Source: Glandiceps talaboti
Taxonomy: Eukaryota; Hemichordata; Enteropneusta; Spengelidae
Reading direction: 5' to 3'
Length of the DNA: 64,000 bases
Assembly: GCF_964340395.1 (NCBI RefSeq)
Contig: NC_135568.1
Span: 3,212,501 to 3,276,500 of the forward strand
How positions within the stretch are numbered: position 1 is the first letter of the stretch; every line of letters begins with the position of its first letter. The notes under the pieces were generated by a model. That model worked only from the letters and a program-made list of their open reading frames with translations. It was not told the origin of the DNA and did no database searches. A program made the position numbers and the translations under genes. This document shows, in pieces, positions 55,491 through 64,000 of this stretch.

Positions 55491-56470
55491 ACTAGATTTT
55501 TTGTGGTTACAAACAATGTAACACAATTGTTGACAATACTGATTGATTCATATTTATCATCATATATCCCATGATGCAACATTCAGGATATACAAGATGG
55601 TGGGTTTGCAAGTTACATATTGGGGACATAGTTTGTAATGTGAGGGATCAATACTGTGCACTTGAGGCAGTATGGTTTGTAGATCTTCCCACCCCTCCCC
55701 CCAGAGAGGAGGAATTTATCAGTTGTGCTATTATGGTCTGTAGCAGGGGTAGGTGTGACTTGAATACTTATTTATGTTTTTTACAAAACTTCATCTATTA
55801 ATTACCAGTTGTTGTGTGGAAGATTTGCAAATGTAACTTTTTTGCATAAAATCTAAATTCCACTTTTAAGTAGGCAAAGACTTTGTATATCACTGATTGG
55901 TGAATTATCACTCAACCAGGTGTAATAAGTACTTATATGCAAATTATTCATAAATGAAATATACACAAATTATCATTACAATGGTATGTATTTATTTAAA
56001 TCAAACGTCTATGCAAATGAAGCTAGGACATCAACATGCTACTTAGCTACAATAACTTGTCTTTGACAAATATGATTCACATTTCAGTTTCTATGGCAAC
56101 AGAGTTTATGAGTGACTACAGGCATGACGAGTCTCACTATAAAAAATAAATAATGAACGTGAAAATGTCAGTAGAGGCCGAGTACACACTCGCTAAGTCT
56201 CCACACAGTACATGATTTTATTTGAAATTGTAGTGAGCATCATGCTCTCTTTTTGTGAAAGTTTTTGTCATGCAAATACAACTATTACTCATTTGTTTCA
56301 CTTCGTCCATACATAATAATTAAATGAGCTTGTGATTACATCTTTCCTTTGTGTGCAAGTAACTACTGTGGGTGTATATCTTGCACAAATCACACAAATT
56401 TGTGTGAAATAACAATGTTTATGTTTTGCCATGAGATATCATCAAATTGGGATCTTTTAAATCATTTGGG

Positions 56471-56476
56471 TTTATT
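56471..56476 (-). terminator. Candidate poly(A) signal of TSFM
   Basis: AATAAA on the minus strand, 127 bp past the TSFM stop codon. Confidence 0.45.
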
Positions 56477-56602
56477 TTAGGTTGCATTGGCTAATTTTGA
56501 AATATATCTTCATCACAGCAAGTTGATAAAACAGATATTGTAGTCTATATTATAAAACAGGAATTATCCGGTGAACGTAAAAACAAACGATAACGACACA
56601 TT

Positions 56603-56784
56603 TCACTGTATTTCTTCACCACACTGATATCGTACAAAATCCATGACTTCAACTCCTTCTTCTTTGAGTAACTCCCCGACTGTAATGGAGGGATCTAACA
56701 GGAATTCTTGTTTAACCATTTCTGATTCATCAATGGTCCAACTCTCAGTTGTACTCTCTGCAGGTTCATCTGTGCTGTCTTCAC
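56603..56784 (-). CDS. TSFM: TSFM exon 7 (C-terminus, stop)
   Basis: 182 bp from TTGTTGAAG to TGA. Encodes an acidic linker, then [20 protein letters not shown] and [14 protein letters not shown], matching the conserved end of mitochondrial EF-Ts. Confidence 0.95.
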
Positions 56785-56908
56785 CTTCAACAAAATATGA
56801 ATGAATGGTTAGTGAGTGTCTGTAAACACACTTACTAACTATTCAGTTACTACAAAATGATAAGTACATAATATTGGATATCACCTCATTCATTTCAAAC
56901 ACACAGAA

Positions 56909-56953
<45 letters not shown>

Positions 56954-57003
56954 TATTACATACACACACACCCACACACACGCACACACACACACACACA
57001 CAT

Positions 57004-57067
<64 letters not shown>

Positions 57068-60000
57068 ATCAAAGTAATCTCTTGCTGTTACGATGACAAG
57101 TCAATTTTCGCTGAATGATATCAACAAATTGTGACAACTGCCTGTGAACTGCTGTAGTTATACAAGTTGATACTGTAAACCTGGAAATGTTCTCGTAAGA
57201 TTTATTTTCGCTAATTTCGCTACAAAACAAAAACGCGAAAAATAAGTAATAGCGAAAATATATATTTCTGCATAATGCAATGTACCAGTATGGTTATTAG
57301 TGAAAATTAATCTTTGTGAACTACATAAAGACTGTAAAATCGCAAAATTTTCTAGTCGTGAAAATATGCTGGTTTACAGCATACTGTTAGTGTTACAAAT
57401 GATCATTTGAGTTGTGCTCTCAGTTTTTTTCCAGACCAACAATGTTGTAATTACCTATTGGTTCTATTACTTAACTTATCTAACAGAGTTCAAGTATATC
57501 GTCTTAAGACAATGTTTTTATGATCTCAGGTGTAAATGATTCTCATACATCATGTTTGAGCATCAAACGGCAATAGAATCCTTGTACCTGTCATAGTTGC
57601 CAAAATAACAGTTTGAGAAATGTCCAAAATACAGTTTATAGACTGTGACAGAGAATGCAGTTTAGACATGTCATAAGTACTATCATCATATTAACAAATA
57701 CTTACTGCTTGTCTCTACTACATCCTTCACTTCAGGTTTTCTCTCTTTCACGTCGTCTAGGTTACCAATTGATGTAGGACTCATTCCAACGATGTGTTGA
57801 CCTAAACGCCTTCCAAACTCATTTGCATTGAATGTCTTTCCAACATCGGATGTCTTCTTGTATGTTACTATGGCACCATATTTACCAAATACACACTTGT
57901 GTTTGACATCTTTGTTGGCCTGTAATGTGGAATGAGTGTAACTACCTGTAAAATAAAATATGATTAGAATTTAGACATTGGCAGGTGTAGATAGAAATAC
58001 TGTCTTCCTATTGGCTACATTTTCACCTATAAACCGACCAATAGCTAACACCTTCTTACCTATAAGTGAGTCAGCAGGTGTAGATAGAAATACTGTCCTC
58101 CTATTGGCTACATTCTCACCTATAAACTGACCAATAGCTAACACCTTCTTACCTATAAGTGAGTCAGCAGGTGTAGATAGAAATACTGCCCTCCTAATGG
58201 CTGCATTCTCACCTAACCGACCAATAGTCAATACCAGTAATTCTTTTAAAGTTTTCTGTTCATCTGTTTGGATTTGATTTAACTCTTCACCAGTTATATT
58301 CACCTACAACAAAAATGTAACGTGTTTCATAAATTATGTTGTTATGGTGACTGATAAAGTTAGAGCATCATCGCAAAGCACAGCCTCTTTTACGGCACCT
58401 CCCAAAACGCTCTATATTTTGAAATAACAGCTCTAGTTTGCGAGAATGAAGTCAGAGTGACGATAAATGAACAACATCTGTGGGACTAATTTTGTTGTAC
58501 TTTGAAAAGTAAACTGTTTTTAGACACCTCATTTCATGTTACAATTCAGAGAACTAAATGATCAATTACAAATTAATTGTCTTTACACATTATTATTGGA
58601 AAGCATAGTTTGAATGAAGTGAAAATATGATTGTACATAATTTACTAAATATTATATATTACTCACTATCAATGATGACAAACTGCAGAAGAACACATCC
58701 AAATAATTTAATTTGAGAACAGTATTGATTGCTATAATATGTATTCTGACTTTTGCACTTTAGATGGATTGTAAGTAGCCTAGCATTTAGTTCATCTGTG
58801 CCTTACCACTACAGTCTGGATTTCAACCTGCCCAGCACTGACTGGGTTTGATGAAATTAAGTACCGGGTAGGTCTGTATGTGAAAAGGTGTAGTTGAGTT
58901 TGCCTCTACTGAAAAACACAAATTTCCCCCAAGTAATCTAGTTTCATCTTGCTTAAACACAAGAATATAAGGGTACTGCACAGTCAGTGGTAACCACAGT
59001 AACAAATTTGAAACTCTATTTTGACTGATAAAGATTCTTATTATTATTGCCATTATTATCATTATTATTAGAAGTTACAATATAAATTCTTACCTTTATG
59101 TGATTTGTACTATTTTCATGTAATGATTTAAAATGATTCAACGTAACATTAGCTACTTGTCCTACTAAATGTTGAAATTTTGTGTTTTTAGCAACAAAAT
59201 CTGTCTCACAGTTCACCTGTAAAACAAGTAAAAATAGAAAGATTTTCAAAATATTTCTGAAAGTTGAAAATGATAATAAGCATGCTTTGCTCAAAATAAT
59301 TACTGAACGGTGTCTAGGATTGTTTGCAGGTAAACTTCCTACCTCCTGTATTCCTCTCTACCAGCTCCTACCTCCTGGTAGAATGCACATAGGACAGTAG
59401 TTGATATTGTCATGCACACAAAACAAGAATGTAATGTTTTCATGAGACCACTGAGTCAGGAAGATTTTGACTGTGGACATAATTTCTGATGCGCTTATCA
59501 CTCTACACACTTCTAACAACCACGTTCAATGATATCCCAATGTTTTGTGTATTCCATTACTGTCTATCGAACAACTAATAATGAAATTCACCTCACATCT
59601 GTTAAGCTTATATTTCCCTTAGTTTAGCTAAAATTGCAATATTTTGGTATAATCCACATTTCAAAATAACAGGGCCATTCTAGTCCACAGTAAAACAGGT
59701 AAACGGGTAAACCAATTCATACTTGCCTCCACCATTGTTGCTGAATTCTTCTCACATAAAACACCAATCAGACCCTGGGCCATTTCTCTATGTTGTAATT
59801 TTGTAGCCTTTGCCCAGCCTTCCTTTTGAGCCTGGTTCTTCAACCATTCCTCAGCCTAGGAAAAACAAACAAACAAACAAACATCAACCAAATAACCTAA
59901 TAATATTTTCATCAAATACGTTCACGTACTTCAAAGATGAAAGAAGGATTTTGTGAAAACATAATTCAGCATGTTCATTTTTAGCCGGCTACTGGATAAA

Positions 60001-61323
60001 TTTCCCAGTTATTCAATTAATTTGCCAGTCTGTCAATTAATTTGGTCTGCCAATTTCAGATGTTGAGCACAGATACCAAATATAAAAGTAACTTTAAGGT
60101 TTAATTATTATTCAAATCATTTATAATGATGACATCACACATTACAGCAATCTAACAGGCTCAAAAACGTGAAAAAAAATTTAGTCTCGTAGAACCAGTT
60201 TCTGACTAAATCTTTACAGAAAATTTTAGGGGAATGTATAGATTTACTCTTTATAGACAAAACATGCAAATAACGAGCATTTGATGTTACAATAAAAATA
60301 TCTAGCCTTTAATACCAAAGTCTGTCTTCATACTTACTTTTCCTAAATCATTTTCAAATTTATCTAATGCCTTCCTACAGTTTGCAAATGAAAATCCAGT
60401 CTTCTTCCTTAACTTGGCAAGATTACTTTTCCTGGCTTTAGAAGCTACATTCTCTAGAACACCTCCAGTATGGAGAAATCGATTACAGAATGATGTTATG
60501 TCTGAAAAACAAAACAAAACAAAAACTTTTTAGACATTATGGGCATTTTTAGTCAGTTATTAATATACAAAATATGCTATAATTATAGTACATATCTTGT
60601 ACTGTGTTGTTCTATCATAATTTTATAGACAACATACATGAATAATTAAATAATTTAACTTTTATATTAACAAATATTCATATCTGTCCTATCATAACAT
60701 CATATCTAAATTACAGCAGAAATCTGCAGCTTGAAAATAATACAATCGTAGCATGTTGCAGTGAATTTCACTTTGTACAGTCACTGTATTTTTGTACCTA
60801 GTATACGAGATCCTCCAAAGTGTAGACCTGTGTCCCTATAATGATCAATAAGATTTGATTGTATTCATTGCTCGATGCTCTTTTACATGTTGTAGATGAT
60901 ATCAAATTGAAATTGTTGTGTAGCTTATCAAAATACCAATTTAATTCTAGTGACACCTGACAAACAAACAAATAATAAAATTATTTCTTACAATTTCGAT
61001 AAAACAGTGACACGGTACCTTCACTAGGATTCTTACGGCTGTGAAAAAATATGCTACGGCGATGGTAAAACGACATTGTGGGATTTATCTGGTTAGCCAT
61101 GTAATATTACCCTACCGTGTCGTCTGCGAGGGTTTGACATCACATCAGTGTGGTGTGATGTAACACCTTACATATCGGGTATTAAATGTAAATACTTTGG
61201 CCATCATTTCATTTCACAGCCTATGACAAAAACTTCTGTTACGCTGTAGTTAACAGGAGCTTTCATCAGAAATAAATATAGCGCCAAACTTGTCTACTTA
61301 CGATAATTTCTGCACGCCAGCAT
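56603..61323 (-). CDS. TSFM: Elongation factor Ts, mitochondrial (complete, 7 exons)
   Basis: Joined exons 61323-61302, 60501-60338, 59855-59727, 59216-59094, 58303-58153, 57945-57706 and 56784-56603 give 1011 bp and 336 aa. The protein is the guanine-nucleotide exchange factor that recycles mitochondrial EF-Tu during translation in the matrix. The N-terminus (1-32) is basic and lacks acidic residues apart from Glu24, as expected of a mitochondrial targeting signal. A UBA-like EF-Tu-binding domain follows (33-74, [20 protein letters not shown]), then the family core motif [10 protein letters not shown] (107-116), [11 protein letters not shown] (175-185), GKYGAIV (217-223) and [13 protein letters not shown] (241-253). 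Length is close to vertebrate TSFM. Oddities: the intron after exon 3 starts GC, and exon 5's tail with its donor is duplicated in the next intron. AP4B1 lies head-to-head about 1 kb away. Confidence 0.95.
56899..57064. repeat. (CAGA)n and (CA)n microsatellite in TSFM intron 6
   Basis: CAGA 56905-56953, then CA to 57064 with a few CG and CC variants, between the last exon and the MITE-like element. Confidence 0.97.
57171..57383. mobile_element. MITE-like element in TSFM intron 6
   Basis: About 213 bp with terminal inverted repeats TACTGTAAACCTG (left) and CTGGTTTACAGCATA (right; reverse complement TATGCTGTAAACCAG). The interior is rich in TTTTCGC and GCGAAAA blocks in both orientations, so it could fold back. 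There is no open frame and no transposase. It lies within the 921-bp intron before the last exon. Confidence 0.6.
57706..57945 (-). CDS. TSFM: TSFM exon 6
   Basis: 240 bp between TATTTTACAG and AAGCA|GTAAGT. Encodes [24 protein letters not shown] and [20 protein letters not shown], the conserved C-terminal EF-Ts domain. Confidence 0.95.
57980..58181 (-). repeat. TSFM: 93-bp tandem repeat of TSFM exon 5 tail and splice donor
   Basis: Three units in transcript order. The exonic tail of exon 5 is the oldest and has lost one codon. The unit at 58059-58151 follows, and then the unit at about 57980-58058. The two intronic units differ at about 4 of 93 bases. Each intronic unit reads through in frame ([25 protein letters not shown]). 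The second keeps the donor CTTATAG|GTAAGA at its end, while the third ends in TCTAA, stopping the frame. It sits wholly between the exon 5 donor and the exon 6 acceptor. Confidence 0.9.
58153..58303 (-). CDS. TSFM: TSFM exon 5
   Basis: 151 bp between TTGTTGTAG and CTTATAG|GTAAGA. Encodes [32 protein letters not shown] and STPADSLI, and ends in phase 1 so that G+GT of exon 6 gives Gly197-Ser-Tyr, matching the family. An alternative in-frame donor after 58060 would lengthen the exon by 93 bp. Confidence 0.9.
59094..59216 (-). CDS. TSFM: TSFM exon 4
   Basis: 123 bp between GTTTTACAG and ATAAAG|GTAAGA. Encodes [20 protein letters not shown] and on to NSTNHIK (106-146). TDFVAKN is the core signature of EF-Ts. 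Confidence 0.95.
59727..59855 (-). CDS. TSFM: TSFM exon 3
   Basis: 129 bp, 43 codons, from TTTCCTAG. Encodes [20 protein letters not shown] and on to NSATMVE (63-105). The following intron starts GCAAGT, so the donor is GAG|GCAAGT. Ending here is required to join MVE to VNCETDFV in exon 4, as in the family. Confidence 0.93.
60338..60501 (-). CDS. TSFM: TSFM exon 2 (targeting region, UBA-like domain)
   Basis: 164 bp between TTTTTCAG and GGAAAA|GTAAGT. Encodes residues 8-62, ending with [20 protein letters not shown] and NDLGK. Confidence 0.95.
61302..61323 (-). CDS. TSFM: TSFM exon 1 (22 bp coding)
   Basis: ATG with A at -3 encodes MLACRNY plus one base, and ends TATC|GTAAGT. The leftover C joins AC of exon 2 to give His8. 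Phase fits and the peptide starts a basic targeting sequence. It is too short to stand as an open frame by itself. Confidence 0.75.
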
Positions 61324-62287
61324 TTTCGCCGATTTCACGTGTGCTCATGTACACATGTGGGAAATCCCTGTGTCGGTTTGTTCGTAAAGCAATTTCTCAA
61401 AAGTAATCTCCCTAGCTTCGTAAATAAAACATAGAAAATACTAAAACTGTGTAATGAAACTTTTTGTGTGGTGAAAGGGTGAATATTTCTAGTCAAGAAG
61501 ATTCTTTGTCATGTAATGATGATCAAATTATAGTTATATCGGAATTTTTTGTCACTTTTAACGATAAAACTCAATCAACCCTTTTGAAAGTATTTTCATA
61601 GACTTAAAGGGTTGTAAATTTGCATATCATGGCCGACGTCGTCTAGTCAAAATAAAAAAAAATGATCGAAGGGCTTATTTACCAGATATTCGTTACTACA
61701 GTGAGAATATGATCTGACCATTACAGGAATAGTATTGGTAGGTTGAAGCGACTACTCAGATTCATTTTCTTTCAAGACACTTCATTTTTACATATCCAAC
61801 TGCATTTCGTAGTTTTACATGTAAAACCCTTTGGAGGTTCCCCGTCCTGGTTCACCTGTCAAACACACCGTTCGATCGCGTTCGTATTGTCACTGATAAA
61901 ATGACGGAATGATAACTCAGTAATACATATACACTGATAGTTACTATGAATGATCATGGAGGTATAAAGGGAGAATGGTGTATGACCTACCTTTAATTTG
62001 TTAATAATTTCGTTCTAGAAAAGTCCCTTGAGTGAACCTTTATTTTATCGACTTCATCCAGTGTTCCAAACATCCCCACAGTCTAGTCACAGCCTTCATC
62101 ATTTTGTCTGACTTACATGTGAATGATTCCTTTGATTTGAATGAGTATAATCATTGAAAAGGGGATATTACTGGAGCTCTACCATGACTTTATTTTACAA
62201 TGTAGTAAAAATTAACGATATACTACTAGTCAATTCATTATCTAACTTGTACTTTTTCAGATGATAAATAAACACTGATGTGTTATC
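61324..62287. promoter_or_regulatory. Divergent TSFM / AP4B1 intergenic region, likely bidirectional promoter
   Basis: 964 bp between two divergent start codons. I see no TATA box at a sensible place near either start, which fits housekeeping promoters. On the AP4B1 side an acceptor-like ACTTTTTCAG (62251-62260) lies 27 bp before the start codon, suggesting an upstream non-coding exon. An ATG at 62261 opens a five-codon upstream frame ending TGA at 62278. Confidence 0.5.
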
Positions 62288-62334
62288 ATGGCTTACTTTA
62301 GTAGTGGTAGTATATCAGACATCCATGAACTCAG
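62288..62334 (+). CDS. AP4B1: AP4B1 exon 1
   Basis: Encodes [15 protein letters not shown] plus AG, donor AG|GTATGT. The split codon AG+A gives Arg16. Short exon, supported by phase and by the frame of exon 2. Confidence 0.88.
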
Positions 62335-63886
62335 GTATGTACTATACTCTTATTCCATGGAAGTATGTGGCTGATACTTCCATACTTATACTTAAAGATA
62401 TCATTCACTGATCATTTTCTACCTTCAACCAAGGAAAATACAAGTGGCCTAAGGGGCCTTGTCACTATGAGTTGCTAGACAAGTAGTAAAAAAAACCTCA
62501 GGTTATGAGTATGTTCCAGTTGAATGAAGAAAGATATTGGGGAATATCGCAAGCATAAGTTATGAAAATCAGATTTTGAACTCCTATTTTAAGCACTACA
62601 TAACCAGGGAGTATAGATACATGTTGTTGTGACATAGAGCAATGAGGTATAAATTCCATATATTTGCTCTAATAGGTGCAATTTGGCTTGCATGAGACAC
62701 AATAGACTGTGTGATAAGACAGAAGGAAACTAGATCTCATGTCTCATATTATGTATTACTAGAGTTAGTCTGTAAGGTACACCATGACAGGGTGCCCTCA
62801 CACATCAGTCAACCCCTTTCAGAGGCTGGTGAGGATGGAGCAACACAATGTAGCCTACAGTCTAAACTACAGTAAAATTAAAAATTTCTTGTTAGTCTGT
62901 AGTGATATATGTTTGTTATATTGTATTTACAGATCACAGTTAAGAAACCCAACAGTACAATCAGACCAAACACAATGTCAACAGATTGTCAGGAGAATTG
63001 TAGTGTTAATGACCCAGGGTATTGATATGTCAGAATTATTCACAGACATGGTCAAGGTAATATTCTACAATCTGAATTATTCACATGGTCAAGATGATAT
63101 TTAAACGAAATTTTCAGCTGTTCAAATCCCACAAAAATTTTTTCATAATCTATCGTGAAAAAAGCTGGACAAAAAGGACTCTTGTACCAATTATCAGGCC
63201 CTATCTAGTTTTAACAAAATGTATATAGGTTGAACAAAATTGAGATATTGGACCCAAAAAGTATTTAGATATCAAGAGTATACATTTTGATAGACATATT
63301 TGGAACAAGACATATTTTTTAGTTGTCCTCAGAAAGCCACATCCATGGCAAATGAAGAGCACAGTTCATTTGTTTATACAATTTCAATTGGTATTGCACT
63401 GCAGTACCAAAACCAAAAGTGTCATTGCACACCTGTCACATGATCATTTGATCCATGTACATGAAGTCATGTGATCACTGTCACATTATCATAAATAGTA
63501 TGTAATAATAACCAAATTTGATGACGTATGATTGTCATTTTAATTTGTACTATTTGCACTTGTACTACTCCTTGCAGTGTTTTCTGCTATGTTTTTGCTT
63601 ATTCCTTCACTCATAAAAGTACGGCCACAGAAATCACGACAAGCACTTGTGCAAGTTCTTGCCAGTTGCACTCATATGTCATGGGTTTTCCTTGTATTAT
63701 GATCTGTTTTCAGGCTAGTGCAACCCAAGACATTGTACAAAAGAAACTTATTTATCTGTACATGTCTAGTTATGCTGAGATGAATCCTGATTTATCATTA
63801 CTGGCTGTCAATACATTATGTAAGGACTGCAGTGATCCAAATCCTATGGTTAGAGGATTAGCTTTGAGAACAATGTGTTCTCTTAG
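62288..63886 (+). CDS. AP4B1: AP-4 complex subunit beta, exons 1-3 (partial, runs off window)
   Basis: Exons 62288-62334, 62933-63056 and 63714-63886 encode residues 1-115 of a protein that is about 740 aa in vertebrates. Beta-4 is a large subunit of the AP-4 adaptor coat, which sorts cargo such as ATG9 at the trans-Golgi network. The visible part is the start of the adaptin trunk of helical repeats: [28 protein letters not shown] and [20 protein letters not shown]. The MTQG-DMS and KASAT-DIVQKKL forms point to beta-4 rather than the beta subunits of AP-1, AP-2 or AP-3. The start [10 protein letters not shown] has ATGG with A at -3. The last exon ends CTTAG|GTAAGA in phase 2, so the rest lies beyond 64000. 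Confidence 0.93.
62933..63056 (+). CDS. AP4B1: AP4B1 exon 2
   Basis: 124 bp between TATTTACAG and GTCAAG|GTAATA. Encodes [30 protein letters not shown] and FTDMVK (16-57). Confidence 0.94.
63714..63886 (+). CDS. AP4B1: AP4B1 exon 3
   Basis: 173 bp between TGTTTTCAG and TTAG|GTAAGA. Encodes [20 protein letters not shown], then [16 protein letters not shown] and [18 protein letters not shown] (58-114). Confidence 0.96.
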
Positions 63887-64000
63887 GTAAGAGACAACTT
63901 TTGAAGCATTTGAAAAAGTTTGCTTGACTGACTCTAATAACAATAAGTCCTGTGAGGTGTGGCGAAGCAGTTAAAAAGGTTAACTCTGATTGGCTCTATA

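Larger units (their letters stand above)
49125..56470. other. Intergenic region between receptor gene 2 and TSFM
   Basis: No exon that I can support. Contains large microsatellites at 49.8, 52.5 and 53.3-53.5 kb, a dispersed repeat at 53.9 kb, and a steroid-receptor-like palindrome at 55.47 kb. The stretches 50.1-52.4 and 54.0-56.4 kb hold only short open frames without recognisable domains. Upstream sequence of receptor gene 2, including any promoter, should lie at the left end, but I see no clear core promoter motif. Confidence 0.5.

Noticed and set aside
57971-58303. Reading the full 110-codon open frame as the true end of TSFM
   Set aside because: It would stop the protein after the third repeat unit and drop the conserved C-terminal domain. 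The donor at 58153/58152 joins perfectly in phase to exon 6.
60990-61060. Possible extra TSFM exon between exons 1 and 2
   Set aside because: There is an acceptor-like TTTTTCACAG and a donor-like site. Direct joining of exon 1 to exon 2 already fits in phase and gives a sensible targeting peptide, and the extra piece adds nothing recognisable.
63940-64000. Possible SINE head at the right edge (GTGGCGAAGCAGTTAAAAAG)
   Set aside because: Only about 50 bases are visible before the window ends, too few to judge against copies A and B.

Overview
This window is animal nuclear DNA, with intron-split genes, GT-AG splice sites, long AT-rich non-coding stretches and many microsatellites. It holds two complete nicotinic acetylcholine receptor-like subunit genes, a complete mitochondrial elongation factor Ts gene (TSFM), and the first three coding exons of the AP-4 complex beta subunit gene (AP4B1). 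AP-4 is known to be absent from flies and nematodes, and the window carries tRNA-derived SINEs with ATT-rich tails. I therefore infer a marine invertebrate, either a non-vertebrate deuterostome or a lophotrochozoan. The sequence alone does not settle the species.

Layout. 1-9.2 kb: non-coding, with simple repeats, one SINE and several short repeat families. 9.3-15.9 kb (minus strand): receptor subunit gene 1, seven coding exons, 487 aa. 15.9-30.4 kb: intergenic, with an interspersed repeat at 24.0-24.4 kb, a cluster of two hairpins at 26.1-26.4 kb, and an array of 53-bp units carrying CCAAT and CRE-like motifs at 29.1-29.4 kb. 30.4-49.0 kb (minus strand): receptor subunit gene 2, exons 2-7 at 30.4-35.0 kb and a probable signal-peptide exon near 49.0 kb, 489 aa, giving a first intron of about 14 kb. 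49.1-56.5 kb: intergenic, rich in microsatellites. 56.6-61.3 kb (minus strand): TSFM, seven exons, 336 aa. 62.3-63.9 kb (plus strand): AP4B1 exons 1-3, running off the window and divergent from TSFM across about 1 kb.

How the genes relate. The two receptor genes are head-to-tail paralogues with the same intron positions and phases, and exons 3, 4 and 6 are the same length (45, 110 and 327 bp). Both encode cation-channel type pentameric receptor subunits. They have the Cys-loop, four membrane segments and a Glu-Lys pair at the start of TM2, but no vicinal cysteine pair in loop C, so they are non-alpha type. TSFM (mitochondrial translation) and AP4B1 (vesicle coat) are housekeeping genes that may share a bidirectional promoter.

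Most notable: the 3' end of TSFM exon 5, with its splice donor, is present as a 93-bp tandem repeat inside the following intron. A second donor lies exactly 93 bp (31 codons) downstream in an open frame. TSFM also appears to use a GC-AG intron. All exon boundaries were read by eye from splice signals, reading phase and protein family knowledge; no alignment or transcript data were available.
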